Shown piece after piece: positions 45,071 through 54,696 of a stretch of 64,000 nucleotides of DNA. The translations under genes were made by a program, and so were the position numbers. Position 1 is the first letter of the stretch; every line of letters starts with the position of its first letter. The stretch is from a bacterium C-53. GTDB taxonomy: Bacteria; Bacillota; Clostridia; Lachnospirales; Lachnospiraceae. The notes below the pieces were generated by a model. It was given only the letters and a program-made list of their open reading frames with translations. It was not told where the DNA came from and did no database searches. The stretch is from the NCBI GenBank assembly GCA_003612525.1, contig RAZD01000010.1, forward strand, positions 1 through 64,000, read 5' to 3'.

Positions 45071-46216
45071 TTACTCCAGCCGTATCCCTCTTGACACACT
45101 TAACACCATGCCGATCTCAATCATCAGAAACATGACGGAAGAACCTCCGTAACTGATAAAAGGAAGCGTAATACCGGTATTTGGAATCGTATTGGTTACA
45201 ACCGCTATATTCAGTATCACCTGAATTGCAATATGCCCCATAACGCCTACCACCAAAAGCGCGCCGAACAGATCAGGCGCATTATTTGCAATCACCATAA
45301 ATCTCCAGATCAGAAGGACAAACAGGAGAATAATCGCCGTAGCTCCGAACAGTCCCAATTCCTCACATATAATTGAGAAAATCATATCATTCTGCGCTTC
45401 TGGAAGATACCCGAGCTTCTGCATGCTCTGCCCGAGACCCTTTCCGAAAATCCCGCCGGAACCGATGGAATACAACGCCTGCAATGTCTGAAACCCCTTG
45501 CTGCTTGCGTAAGCTTCCGGATTCAGCCATGCCTTGATACGCGTCAGACGGTATGACAATTCTTCCGGAAGGAGTCCCGTGTATACGGCATAAACAACAG
45601 CGGCGGCAACGGCAAACATGATCAGTGCGCCCAGTACATAGTGTTTATAATCCGGCGATGCCACAAACAGCATCAGAAAAACAATACCAAATATAATGAT
45701 TGCCGAGCTCAGGTTACTCGTAATGGTCATAATCATCAATGAAATAGGCGCTGCAATCCCGATCGTAATCATAAATCCCTTTAGTGTTTTAATCGATTTT
45801 CCCGCTTTGCAGATAAAATCGGCAAAGAAGATAATCATTCCGACCTTCGCCACCTCCGCTGGCTGAAGGGACATTCCGAGATTCAACCACCGCCTTGCAC
45901 CATTCGCCGTTATCCCCAGAGGCGTCAGTACAAGGAGTATTAAAACTGCAGAGATCAGATATGCAGGTTTAGCAATCTTCGCCCACCAGTGATAGTCAAT
46001 TTTCGTCACCACAACCATACAGCCAAGTCCAAGCACTGTCGCAAAAAACTGCTTTTTCAGATAATAACCCGCATCATCAAACTTCAACATGGATTCATAA
46101 GAACTTGCACTGTAGACCATAATCAGTCCGAATGCCAGAAGAAAGATCACAATAAACAGCAGGCTATAATCCATAAAGGATTCCGCCTTTTTCTTTTTTC
46201 TTGTATTTCCTGCCAT
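45071..46216 (-). CDS. ftsW: Lipid II polymerase of the FtsW/RodA/SpoVE (SEDS) family
   Basis: 381 residues with ten membrane segments. ARRWLNLGMSLQPAEVAKVGM, QMLGYLPEAQNDMIFSI-type loop (QKLGYLPEAQNDMIF) and NTIPNTGITLPFISYGGSSVMF are SEDS signatures; the catalytic Asp of the fourth loop is in the SNLSSA-flanking region. It polymerises lipid II glycan chains with a partner class B PBP, two of which are encoded upstream. By position it is FtsW or SpoVE. It precedes murA by 57 bases. Confidence 0.92.
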   Translation of the reverse strand: MAGNTRKKKKAESFMDYSLLFIVIFLLAFGLIMVYSASSYESMLKFDDAGYYLKKQFFATVLGLGCMVVVTKIDYHWWAKIAKPAYLISAVLILLVLTPLGITANGARRWLNLGMSLQPAEVAKVGMIIFFADFICKAGKSIKTLKGFMITIGIAAPISLMIMTITSNLSSAIIIFGIVFLMLFVASPDYKHYVLGALIMFAVAAAVVYAVYTGLLPEELSYRLTRIKAWLNPEAYASSKGFQTLQALYSIGSGGIFGKGLGQSMQKLGYLPEAQNDMIFSIICEELGLFGATAIILLFVLLIWRFMVIANNAPDLFGALLVVGVMGHIAIQVILNIAVVTNTIPNTGITLPFISYGGSSVMFLMIEIGMVLSVSRGIRLE

Positions 46217-46227
46217 CCAAAACGCTC

Positions 46228-47586
46228 CTAAAGTTGATTTACAAACTCCTTAAACAAATCTCCACGCTGTTCATAATTTTTAAACTGTCCCCAGCTTGCG
46301 CAGGCAGGTGACAGCAAGACCGCCTCTCCCGGCTTTGCAAGACGATGGCAGACAGAAACCGCCTCCTTTAAATCTTCCGCCATAATGATCTCTGTGAAAC
46401 CATGTTTTCTTGCACACGCTGCGATCTTTTCGGCCGTCTGTCCGATCAGCACAAGTTTTTTCACTTTTCCGTCGAACGCCTCTATCCACTCATCGTATTC
46501 CGACTGCTTGTCATATCCGCCGCCGATCAGATAAGTTTTCCGCGTCATGGCTTTAATCCCTCTGACTGCCGCGTCTACATTCGTACCTTTGGAATCGTTA
46601 TAATACGCGACACCGTCCACTTCACGCACATACTCAATACGGTGCTCAACCGCTTTAAATGCACGCACAGACGAGGCAATGCTTTCAACCGGAACACCAA
46701 AACTGATTGCAATTGACACCGCCGCCATCACATTTTCCACATTATGATCGCCTAAAAGCTGTACATCGCTTACCGGAAGTACAGGTATTCCGGCGCCGTC
46801 CTTTTCATATGTAATGATACCATCTCTGAGATCCACTCCATTTATAAGATTACGACGACTGCTAAAATAGAAGGGAACTGCCTGCGTTCTTTTTCCAAAA
46901 TCGCGCGTATATTCATCTTCGTGATTCAGAACGACGATCTCACCACTTCCCTGATTCTGTGCCACCCTCTCTTTCATCGCCACGTAATTTTCCATCGTAT
47001 GATGACGGTTCAGATGGTCCGGAGTAATATTTAAAATCGCAGAAACCACCGGTTTAAACTGTTCTATGGTTTCAAGCTGGAAACTGCTGATCTCCGCTAC
47101 GATGACAGAATCTTCCGTCGTGTTAAGCGCCGCCTCCGTGAAAGGATTTCCAATATTTCCTACCACAAATACATTTTCTCTGAAATAATCCTGCATAATC
47201 CGGCCTGTCAGAGCCGTAGTCGTCGTTTTTCCGTTTGTTCCCGTTATCGCAAGCACTTTTCCCTTCGAGCATTCATAAGCCAGCTCAATTTCACCCCATA
47301 TCCTGACCCCTCTGCTTTGAAAGGATCTGACAAATGGCAGATCAACCGGAACGCCCGGACTCAGAACAAGAAGACCAATCTCCTCTCTTATTGAATCGGG
47401 AAGTTCTCCAAAATACATAACCGCGTTTGTCCCGTTTTGAAAACGCCGCCGGACCTCTTCTTCCTTAAGTTCCGCGTTGCTGTCATAGAGAATCGGAACG
47501 GCTCCTTTCCTCTCCAACAGCTCCACAGCTCCGACTCCGCTCAAGCCGCTTCCTACCACACATACTTTCATTCCGGTAAAATCCAT
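46228..47586 (-). CDS. murD: UDP-N-acetylmuramoyl-L-alanine:D-glutamate ligase
   Basis: About 452 residues of the Mur ligase family: GMKVCVVGSGLSGVGAVELL (UDP-sugar domain), AITGTNGKTTTTALTGRIM (ATP P-loop), EISSFQLETI, ILNITPDHLNRHHTME, YNDSKGTNVDAA and LLSPACASWGQFKNYEQRGD. It adds D-Glu to UDP-MurNAc-Ala. Start at ATG 47586; the open frame continues to a TTG four codons upstream that lies too close to the GGAAGG site. Confidence 0.96.
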   Translation of the reverse strand: MDFTGMKVCVVGSGLSGVGAVELLERKGAVPILYDSNAELKEEEVRRRFQNGTNAVMYFGELPDSIREEIGLLVLSPGVPVDLPFVRSFQSRGVRIWGEIELAYECSKGKVLAITGTNGKTTTTALTGRIMQDYFRENVFVVGNIGNPFTEAALNTTEDSVIVAEISSFQLETIEQFKPVVSAILNITPDHLNRHHTMENYVAMKERVAQNQGSGEIVVLNHEDEYTRDFGKRTQAVPFYFSSRRNLINGVDLRDGIITYEKDGAGIPVLPVSDVQLLGDHNVENVMAAVSIAISFGVPVESIASSVRAFKAVEHRIEYVREVDGVAYYNDSKGTNVDAAVRGIKAMTRKTYLIGGGYDKQSEYDEWIEAFDGKVKKLVLIGQTAEKIAACARKHGFTEIIMAEDLKEAVSVCHRLAKPGEAVLLSPACASWGQFKNYEQRGDLFKEFVNQL

Positions 47587-47605
47587 AAAAATAACCAATC
47601 CTTCC

Positions 47606-48559
47606 TTACAATGCCCAAAATCCTATCATACACAGAAGTGTTGTAATAACAGCAAATATAGTAACTATTTTTGTCTCAGACCATCCACACATTTCAAAAT
47701 GATGATGAATCGGCGCCATACGGAACAACCTGCGCCCGCCGCTCGTCTTAAACCATGCAACCTGAAGAATCACGGAGCAGACTTCCGCCAGGTAAACAAA
47801 TGCAACTATAATAAGAAACAGTTCAAGCTGCATCGTAACCGCTGTCACTGCGACAAAACCTCCAAGCGCAAGCGAACCCGTATCACCCATAAATACACTC
47901 GCAGGATAAACATTAAACAAAAGAAATCCCAGCAATGCTCCGATCGCCGCACATGTGACAGGTTCCACTCCGCTTCCGATTCCGATGGCCGCCACCGTGA
48001 AAAACGTAGCAATCAGCACAGTGACCGATGATGCAAGTCCGTCAAGCCCGTCAGTGAAATTAGCTCCGTTTACAGTTCCAAGCACAGTAAAGAAGAGTAT
48101 CGGAACCGTCATGGAGCCAAAGTTAACATAATAGCCCAGAAACGGCACCTTCATAGAGAATGAAATCTGTGTAAATCTATCCATATAAAACAGAAGTATG
48201 CCAAGCACGGCCGCCTGCAGAAAAAACTTCTGCCACGCAAGAAGCCCGTCGGACCGCCTCAACACTACTTTTATATAATCATCAAGAAATCCAATCAGCC
48301 CAAATCCAAGCGTCGCAAATAAAATAGGGATGATTTTCGGGTATTCATGGATATAAAGGAGTGAAGTCAATACCATGGAAGTAAGGATGATCAGCCCTCC
48401 CATTGTCGGAGTTCCCGTCTTTCTCAAATGACTCTGCGGGCCGTCATCTCTGACTGTCTGGCCCACTTTCAGCTTTCGTAAGAACGGTATCATGACTGGT
48501 CCTAAAACTGCGCTGACAGTAAAGGATACCAGCACCGGCAAAATGATTCTCGTCTGCAT
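47606..48559 (-). CDS. mraY: Phospho-N-acetylmuramoyl-pentapeptide transferase
   Basis: About 317 residues with ten membrane segments. RDDGPQSHLRKTGTPTMGGL is the family start motif; FLDDYIKVVLRRSDGL holds the Mg-binding Asp pair, NFTDGLDGLA the third Asp, and MAPIHHHFEMCGWSE the HHH segment. It forms lipid I on undecaprenyl phosphate. Start at 48559 follows GGAGG by eight bases; the extra frame up to 48643 is not family sequence. Confidence 0.96.
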   Translation of the reverse strand: MQTRIILPVLVSFTVSAVLGPVMIPFLRKLKVGQTVRDDGPQSHLRKTGTPTMGGLIILTSMVLTSLLYIHEYPKIIPILFATLGFGLIGFLDDYIKVVLRRSDGLLAWQKFFLQAAVLGILLFYMDRFTQISFSMKVPFLGYYVNFGSMTVPILFFTVLGTVNGANFTDGLDGLASSVTVLIATFFTVAAIGIGSGVEPVTCAAIGALLGFLLFNVYPASVFMGDTGSLALGGFVAVTAVTMQLELFLIIVAFVYLAEVCSVILQVAWFKTSGGRRLFRMAPIHHHFEMCGWSETKIVTIFAVITTLLCMIGFWAL

Positions 48560-48661
48560 GTCTAAACCCTCCTGCCCGTTAATACGGGCATCCGATTCGA
48601 TGTCTGAAACGTTCCATTCCAAACTTTCTCTTTCATCGCACACTGACTGGCCTGACTATGC

Positions 48662-50407
48662 TCAATCAGTATAAGACTTTTCATTTTCCTTTTCAATTCC
48701 TAAATATGGAAGGACATTTTCATACAGTTCTTTTACACGCGGCGCAGCAATTGTTCCTCCGTAGTAGATTCCCTGCGGATTATGAATAATTAAAAGCGCG
48801 ATCACCTGCGGATTCTCCGCGGGTGCAAATCCAATAAAAGAAGCAATGTATTTTCCGCTGCCTCTGGGAAGCGTCTGGCTCGTCGCCGTCTTGCCCCCGA
48901 TGCGGAATCCTTCTATATAGGCATTCTTTCCGGTACCTTCCGCAACCACCTGCTCCAGAATAAATTTCATCATATCCGAAGTGTCCTTGCTGATTGCATT
49001 CTCCTTTGTCTTATACGAAAACGTCTTTACCGTGTTTCCATCGGCATCTTCCACACGCACCGCAAGATGCGGGGTTACGAGCGTTCCGCCATTAATAATC
49101 GCGGAAGCTGTCGTTAACAGTCTCACCGGCGTCACCTGAAACGACTGTCCGAAAGAAACGGTCGCAAGCTCCACCATACCGATATTATCCTTTTTATGCA
49201 TAATCGTCCCTGCTTCTCCCGGAAGGTCAATTCCTGTCCGTTCCAGAAGTCCCAGTTTCTGAAAATAACCGTAAAACCGGTCCGCCCCAAGACGCAGACC
49301 TGTCTCTACGAAAACCGGGTTGCACGAATTCATAACTGCCTGGACAAAGTTCTCAGCCCCATGTCCTCTTGTCTTATGACACCGGATTTTTCTGTCCTCC
49401 ACAATCTTATAGCCGGGACAATAGAAGTCTTCTCCCGTCTCAACCACCTGTTCCTCAAGCCCTGCTGCCGCTGTGATAATCTTAAATGTAGAACCTGGCT
49501 CATATGTATCATTGATACAGCCGTTTCTCCACATATTATTCAGGAGGTCCTGTTTTTCATTTTCTGTCAATCCCGTAGTGTCAATCGTTTCCGGCAGTTC
49601 AAACGGATGATTCAAATCGAATTCAGGTACATTGACCATTGCAAGGATTTCTCCGTTCTGCGGGTTCATTACAAGAACCTCAACTGCCTCGGCCTGTTTT
49701 GCCTCCATCGTATTCCTTGCAATCTGCTCCGCATATTCCTGAATATTGCTGTCAAGACTGATCACAAGATTATTTCCGTTGACCGGTTCCAACTGCCGTT
49801 CGCCTTCTTCGGCAAGTTCAATGCCTCTGGCATCTGTCATAGTTAAGATTGTTCCATTAATCCCTTTTAAATATTCCTCATAAATTACTTCAAGTCCAAT
49901 GATCCCCTGGTTATCGCTTCCTGTAAATCCAAGCACTTTTGACGCAAGTGTGTCATATGGATAATATCGTTTATAATCTTCATCTACTTTAACGCCTGGC
50001 AGATTTTTATTCCGGATTTCATCGCCGACTGTTTTATCCACATTTGATTTAATGCGTTCAATCGATGAAACTTTTTCCACTTTTTTCCGCACGGTTTCCT
50101 CAGAAAGTTCAAGCGCCTGTGCAAGCTCCCGTATTACCGTATCCTTATCCTCAATCTGGCTGTGTATGACAGACACCGTACATACCGTGCGATTTGTTGC
50201 AAGCACGTTTCCTGTACGGTCAATAATCTCACCGCGGGCAGCTTTTATTTTACGTTCTCGCTCATGAAGATCTCTCGCCGCCTTTGAATAATACTCGGAG
50301 CGGTTAATCATAAGATAGGAAAGTCTGCCCGTAAGCCCTATCAGCGCAAGAATCGAACACAAACAGATCATGACGATCTTTTTCCTGTGGAACGTTTTAT
50401 TATGCAT
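48662..50407 (-). CDS. Class B penicillin-binding protein (FtsI/SpoVD-like), KTA in motif 3
   Basis: About 581 residues: one N-terminal membrane segment, dimerisation domain (ARGEIIDRTGNVLATNRTV) and transpeptidase domain with YEPGSTFKIITAA (SxxK), NSCN (SxN) and GGKTATSQT in place of the usual KTG. It crosslinks septal or cortex peptidoglycan. There is no PASTA domain. Start uncertain: ATG 50407 (MHNKTFHRKK) is used; ATG 50428 is possible. It follows a second class B PBP, as pbpB and spoVD do in Bacillus. Confidence 0.9.
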   Translation of the reverse strand: MHNKTFHRKKIVMICLCSILALIGLTGRLSYLMINRSEYYSKAARDLHERERKIKAARGEIIDRTGNVLATNRTVCTVSVIHSQIEDKDTVIRELAQALELSEETVRKKVEKVSSIERIKSNVDKTVGDEIRNKNLPGVKVDEDYKRYYPYDTLASKVLGFTGSDNQGIIGLEVIYEEYLKGINGTILTMTDARGIELAEEGERQLEPVNGNNLVISLDSNIQEYAEQIARNTMEAKQAEAVEVLVMNPQNGEILAMVNVPEFDLNHPFELPETIDTTGLTENEKQDLLNNMWRNGCINDTYEPGSTFKIITAAAGLEEQVVETGEDFYCPGYKIVEDRKIRCHKTRGHGAENFVQAVMNSCNPVFVETGLRLGADRFYGYFQKLGLLERTGIDLPGEAGTIMHKKDNIGMVELATVSFGQSFQVTPVRLLTTASAIINGGTLVTPHLAVRVEDADGNTVKTFSYKTKENAISKDTSDMMKFILEQVVAEGTGKNAYIEGFRIGGKTATSQTLPRGSGKYIASFIGFAPAENPQVIALLIIHNPQGIYYGGTIAAPRVKELYENVLPYLGIEKENEKSYTD

Positions 50408-50473
50408 GGATACAAAAAACCTTCTCATCCACGTAATTATTATAGTTTATTAACTTTTCCCCGCGGTTATGTA

Positions 50474-52630
50474 TTAATTCATAAAACTTGTATTTCCGTC
50501 AATTGGATAACCCGTTTCAGGGTCCAGCACCTGTCCTGTATTCGGGTCAATCGGAAATCCGGTTTCAGGGTCATATTGAATTTCATTTTTACTGACCGTT
50601 TCCTCCATGCTTTGCTCATCTTCTTTTTCGTCATTGACTTCATTGCCGCTCACACGGTTCTCACTCACACCATTCATACTCAAAGAATTTCCACTCACGG
50701 AATTACCGCTGACCGTATGGCTTCCAATCGAAAACTGGCGTTCTTTTTCAGCAAGTTCCTCTCTTTCTTCCTCCGACAAAGACTCTGTCATAAAGATATT
50801 CATATAAGGGAGAACTTCTGTCATTATATCTTTTACAAGAAGCGTCGCAAAACGTGCATTGTCCTGCTCTGGTACATTTGGCTCGTCGATCACGACATAA
50901 ATAAATACCTGTGGATCATCTGCCGGCACATATCCGGCAAAAGAAACCACATATTTCTTCTTGTTACGGGGATATTTCTCCGCCGTTCCCGTCTTTCCGC
51001 CCATTGTATATCCTGCCGGCCTTGCCGTCCAGCCGGTGCCGTCCTTGCCTGACATCACAACCGTATTGCACATTTCCCTGATTTTGTCTGATGTCTGATT
51101 CGAGATTGTCTGCTTGAGCACCCTGGCATCAATATCTTCCATAACGGCTCCCTCGGAATTTAAAATACGGCTTACCATCCGGGGCTGGTAATAATATCCG
51201 CCGTTAATCAATGAGCAAAATCCGACTGCCTGCTGAATCATTGTGACATTAAATCCCTGGCCGAACGAAGAAATTGCAAGGTCCGTCTGCCCCATCCCTT
51301 CGTCAAACACAAGATTTGCGGCATTCACTTCTCCCTTTAAATCAATATTTGTTTTTAATCCAAAATTAAACATCCGGTTATACTTAAGCCACTGTTCCTT
51401 GCCCATCGCAAATGCTATATCCATCAATACGACATTGCATGATTTCATGATTCCCTGCTGAACGGTGAGCATTCCGTCCCCCAAACGCTGGTGGCAGTGG
51501 ATATCATGGTCTCCCACATGAAGCATTCCCGTGCAATTATAGCTTTCATTCCCGGTGATCGCTCCACATTCAATCGCTGCCGCAACTGTAAAAGGCTTTG
51601 TTGTAGAGCCCGGCTCGTATGTATCAGAGATACAGAAATTACGCCAGATCTGATTCAATGCCTCAAGCTTCTCTTCATCATCCATAAGCGCCAGCTCCTC
51701 CTGTGTATAGAAGGAGGACAGATCACGTGGGTTATTGAGATCAAACGCAGGTGTACTTGCCATTGCATAAATCTCTCCGCTGTTTGGATTCATAATAATA
51801 CATCCTGTGTTTTTGCTCCCGTATCCTTCGCGGGCTTCATTCTTATGCTCTTCATTAAACGCATTAATATGCTTTTCCACAATACTCTGGATATTTGTAT
51901 CAATGGTAGACACGATCGTCATTCCGTCTACAGCCGGTTTGATCGTCTGTTCGACCACCGCATCCTCATTCAGATATCCGTACTCTCTTCCATCCGTACC
52001 ATTCAATATGCTGTTGTAATACTCTTCCAGTCCATAATATCCCTGATTCTCTCCCTGCGTGAATCCGATTACATCACACGCAAGCGTTTTGTACGGATAC
52101 TCCCTCACATAGCAATCCTCAAACCAGACGCCGCGCAGACTCTTCAGATCTTTGCTCGCGGCTGCCTCCGTTTCATACTCAACGTAAGGACTCACTTCGT
52201 CATAGGGTAATTCTTTTGCAAACTTTTTATACTTTGAATCCGGATTTTCACTTACATATTTGCGGATAGCCTCCGTATCAACACTGTTCCCAAAATATTT
52301 TTTCAATGCGGCCAGTGTCGGTTCCAGATATTTCCCATCCTCACTGTTCATTAGTTTTGCATCCACAATAAGATTATAGCGTTTCTCACTGTATGCAAGT
52401 TTGCTTCCGTTGCGGTCTTCAATGTCCCCGCGCTTGAACGGCAGAACTTTACTGTCATATTCCTGCTGGGAGAGGACCTGTTTCTTGTAACTGTCGCCGT
52501 CTTCTTTATTGATTGCAAAAAGGCGCACAGTCAAAGCAACAAAAGCCAGCAGTACCAGAACAAATAATACTACCAGCTTCTTTTGCATTTTTATTGTAAA
52601 TTTCCTCGGTTCTTTGTTTTTACTTCTCAC
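50474..52630 (-). CDS. Class B penicillin-binding protein with a repeat-rich extracellular tail
   Basis: 718 residues: membrane segment (LVVLFVLVLLAFVALTVRLF), RGDIEDRNGSKLAY dimerisation motif, transpeptidase with YEPGSTTKPFTVAA, KSCN and GGKTGTAEKYP. From about residue 615 it carries an extra tail: VSGNS repeats (VSGNSVSGNSLSMNG, VSENR, VSGNE, VSKNE), then two or three DPxTGxPID repeats to the end. The tail faces outward. Starts at GTG (52628-52630), four bases after GGAG. It is encoded directly after ftsL and is probably the FtsW partner. Confidence 0.92.
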   Translation of the reverse strand: MRSKNKEPRKFTIKMQKKLVVLFVLVLLAFVALTVRLFAINKEDGDSYKKQVLSQQEYDSKVLPFKRGDIEDRNGSKLAYSEKRYNLIVDAKLMNSEDGKYLEPTLAALKKYFGNSVDTEAIRKYVSENPDSKYKKFAKELPYDEVSPYVEYETEAAASKDLKSLRGVWFEDCYVREYPYKTLACDVIGFTQGENQGYYGLEEYYNSILNGTDGREYGYLNEDAVVEQTIKPAVDGMTIVSTIDTNIQSIVEKHINAFNEEHKNEAREGYGSKNTGCIIMNPNSGEIYAMASTPAFDLNNPRDLSSFYTQEELALMDDEEKLEALNQIWRNFCISDTYEPGSTTKPFTVAAAIECGAITGNESYNCTGMLHVGDHDIHCHQRLGDGMLTVQQGIMKSCNVVLMDIAFAMGKEQWLKYNRMFNFGLKTNIDLKGEVNAANLVFDEGMGQTDLAISSFGQGFNVTMIQQAVGFCSLINGGYYYQPRMVSRILNSEGAVMEDIDARVLKQTISNQTSDKIREMCNTVVMSGKDGTGWTARPAGYTMGGKTGTAEKYPRNKKKYVVSFAGYVPADDPQVFIYVVIDEPNVPEQDNARFATLLVKDIMTEVLPYMNIFMTESLSEEEREELAEKERQFSIGSHTVSGNSVSGNSLSMNGVSENRVSGNEVNDEKEDEQSMEETVSKNEIQYDPETGFPIDPNTGQVLDPETGYPIDGNTSFMN

Positions 52631-52649
52631 TTTACTCCATCCTTACAAC

Positions 52650-53126
52650 TCATTTTGGAATATCTTTGTACTGACGCACATAATCGCTGCCTTCTCCTGA
52701 GAATTTAATAATCTGGCTTTCTGAAGCATATTTCATACCAAGCTCCTCCATTGCAATACGTTTAATTTCCTCAAGATCGACAGAACCCATAATACGTGCA
52801 TACTCTTCATCATTGGCAAGCTTCAGATCATTTAAAGTACTCTCCAATTTGGAGATATTCTTAACACGCCCTGTTATATCCGCCTGAAGTTTAAGGTACT
52901 GAATACAGATAAAACCCATTGCGATGACTGCCACCGCAAGAAACATGACATAGCCAAGATTCATATACGCTGCCCTGTCTCTGTTTTTCCGGGTAGTATG
53001 GCTCAGCTTTTTCGGCTTTCCGTCCGATACCCGCATGGGCTTAGGACGCACTTTTCTGACTGTGTTTCCATCGACATATATTCTGTTATTGGATGTCTTT
53101 TTTCTGCGTCTCTTCTCTGATGCCAT
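52650..53126 (-). CDS. ftsL: FtsL-like septum protein
   Basis: 158 residues: a very basic cytosolic end of about 55 residues (KRRRKKTSNNR, KPKKLSHTTRKNRDR), one membrane segment (LGYVMFLAVAVIAMGFICIQ) and an extracytoplasmic coiled coil with heptad Leu/Ile (ITGRVKNISKLESTLNDLKL) ending in a short conserved RIAMEELGMKYA box. Size, topology and position between rsmH and the PBP fit FtsL. Sequence conservation in this family is low, so the call leans on context. Confidence 0.85.
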   Translation of the reverse strand: MASEKRRRKKTSNNRIYVDGNTVRKVRPKPMRVSDGKPKKLSHTTRKNRDRAAYMNLGYVMFLAVAVIAMGFICIQYLKLQADITGRVKNISKLESTLNDLKLANDEEYARIMGSVDLEEIKRIAMEELGMKYASESQIIKFSGEGSDYVRQYKDIPK

Positions 53127-53158
53127 ATTTATAACCTCTCATCAATCTGCGAAAAAAA

Positions 53159-54094
53159 TTAATTTTTTTCAAAAACTCTTAACTTTGCACTTTTACTCCT
53201 GCTGTTCTCCTCCATCTCCTGTTCATTTGGTAAAACCGGTTTTCTCGTAATTACTCTTCCTTTTGAAACTTTCCCGCATACGCATACCGGGAAGTCCGGA
53301 GGACAGGTACATGGATTTTCATTCCTTCTGAATACGGATTTTACAATCCTGTCTTCGAGCGAATGAAATGTAATAATGCAGATCCTCCCCCCTGAATTCA
53401 AAAGCTCTATCATATGGTCTAAACTGTCTCTTAAAACATCAAGTTCCTGATTAACTTCAATGCGGATCGCCTGAAATGTCTTCTTCGCCGGATGCCCTGC
53501 CTTTTTCTGTATCTTCATCGGAATCGCAGCTTTAATGACAGCGGACAATTCACCGGTCGTCTCAATGTTCTTTTTCTTTCGTGCTTCCACTATATGCCTG
53601 GCAATATTTTTTGCAAAACGGTCTTCACCGTAATCACGGATTATACGATACAGTTCTGTTTCACTGTACTCATTGACAACTTCCCTCGCGCTCTTTCCTC
53701 TTCGCTGGTCCATCCTCATGTCAAGAGGCGCATCTTCCATGTAGGAAAATCCTCTCTCCGGCGTATCAAGCTGATAAGAAGAAACGCCGAGGTCCAAAAC
53801 AATTCCATCAACGCCGTCTATGCCAAGCTGTTTTACTTCTTCGTACATGTTACAATAGTTATTACGGATAATTGTCACCTGGTCTTTGAACTCTGACAGC
53901 CGCTCTCCTGCCGCCTCTATTGCCGCCTCATCCTGGTCAATGCCTATGAGCCTGCCATGAGCCGACAGGCGCTTTATCACTTCCAGCGCATGTCCCGCAC
54001 CTCCCAGAGTGCCATCTACATAAACTCCGTCCGGCTTTATCATCAGCCCGTCAACTGTCTCATGCAACAGTACCGATTTGTGTCTGAATTCCAT
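53159..54094 (-). CDS. rsmH: 16S rRNA (cytosine1402-N4)-methyltransferase
   Basis: About 311 residues: [34 protein letters not shown] (SAM site), [26 protein letters not shown] and the C-terminal [14 protein letters not shown]. It methylates C1402 in the ribosomal decoding site with RsmI. Start is either ATG 54094 or TTG 54103; the TTG is better spaced from AGAAAGG. The 5' end shares 16 bases with the start region of the SH3b gene (see findings). Confidence 0.96.
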   Translation of the reverse strand: MEFRHKSVLLHETVDGLMIKPDGVYVDGTLGGAGHALEVIKRLSAHGRLIGIDQDEAAIEAAGERLSEFKDQVTIIRNNYCNMYEEVKQLGIDGVDGIVLDLGVSSYQLDTPERGFSYMEDAPLDMRMDQRRGKSAREVVNEYSETELYRIIRDYGEDRFAKNIARHIVEARKKKNIETTGELSAVIKAAIPMKIQKKAGHPAKKTFQAIRIEVNQELDVLRDSLDHMIELLNSGGRICIITFHSLEDRIVKSVFRRNENPCTCPPDFPVCVCGKVSKGRVITRKPVLPNEQEMEENSRSKSAKLRVFEKN

Positions 54095-54113
54095 AATGTA
54101 CAACCATGCCTTT

Positions 54114-54542
54114 CTACAGAGAAAGTCCTAATTCCTCCAATTTCCCTGCAATTTCGTCCATATCGTCATAATTATTGGAATCCCACTTCTCTTTGCTCCA
54201 GATTTCAATCTTACTGGCAACCCCCACAAGCACCACATCTTTTACAAGGCCCGCGTGGGTTCTTAAGTTGGTGGGAATTAATACTCTGCCCTGCTTGTCC
54301 ACTTCCGCTTCACAGGCGCCTGCAAGAAAAAAACGTACAAGTTTGCGGGCTTCGTGGTTCGTCACAGGAAGCGCTGTAAGTTTCTCCTCAAACTTTGCCC
54401 ACTCATTTTTGTCGTAGACAAACAGACAGCCGTCAAACCCCTTTGTCACCACGAATGCATCACCCAGCGATTCGCGAAACTTTGAAGGAACTATCAGTCT
54501 GCCTTTGGTGTCAATCGTATGGTTGTATTCACCCATATACAT
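54114..54542 (-). CDS. mraZ: Transcriptional regulator MraZ
   Basis: 142 residues, the usual length: two AbrB-like (SpoVT-type) repeats, [20 protein letters not shown] and [20 protein letters not shown]. It forms octamers that bind direct repeats before its own gene. Four AGTGG repeats lie at 54551-54585. ATG at 54540-54542 gives the standard [11 protein letters not shown] start. It heads the dcw cluster that continues to ftsZ. Confidence 0.97.
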   Translation of the reverse strand: MYMGEYNHTIDTKGRLIVPSKFRESLGDAFVVTKGFDGCLFVYDKNEWAKFEEKLTALPVTNHEARKLVRFFLAGACEAEVDKQGRVLIPTNLRTHAGLVKDVVLVGVASKIEIWSKEKWDSNNYDDMDEIAGKLEELGLSL

Positions 54543-54550
54543 TTGAATCA

Positions 54551-54585
54551 CCACTTTCCACCACTGAGTGCCACTTTCCACCACT
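54551..54585 (-). promoter_or_regulatory. MraZ operator: four AGTGG repeats at exact 10-bp spacing
   Basis: On the minus strand AGTGG occurs at 54581-54585, 54571-54575, 54561-54565 and 54551-54555, each separated by five bases (TGGAA, CACTC, TGGAA). One repeat per helical turn is the known MraZ binding layout (TGGG-N5 repeats in E. coli). It lies between the promoter and the mraZ start, so binding would block initiation or early elongation. Confidence 0.85.
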
Positions 54586-54593
54586 TGCAACCA

Positions 54594-54622
54594 ATTCTAT
54601 ACCACAAACCGAATTTTGACAA
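54594..54622 (-). promoter_or_regulatory. mraZ (dcw cluster) promoter
   Basis: Minus strand TTGTCA (54617-54622), 17 bases, TAGAAT (54594-54599), each 5/6 to consensus, immediately upstream of the MraZ repeats. Confidence 0.75.
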
Positions 54623-54641
54623 CCCTTTTTCCATAAAAAAA

Positions 54642-54659
54642 CGCCTCCCGAAGGAGGCG
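54642..54659 (-). terminator. lgt terminator
   Basis: CGCCTCC and GGAGGCG form a 7-bp GC stem with a four-base loop, followed on the minus strand by a run of seven T, between lgt and the mraZ promoter. Confidence 0.85.
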
Positions 54660-54696
54660 CAAAACCGCATTTTTACTGTATTCTCTCTATATATAG

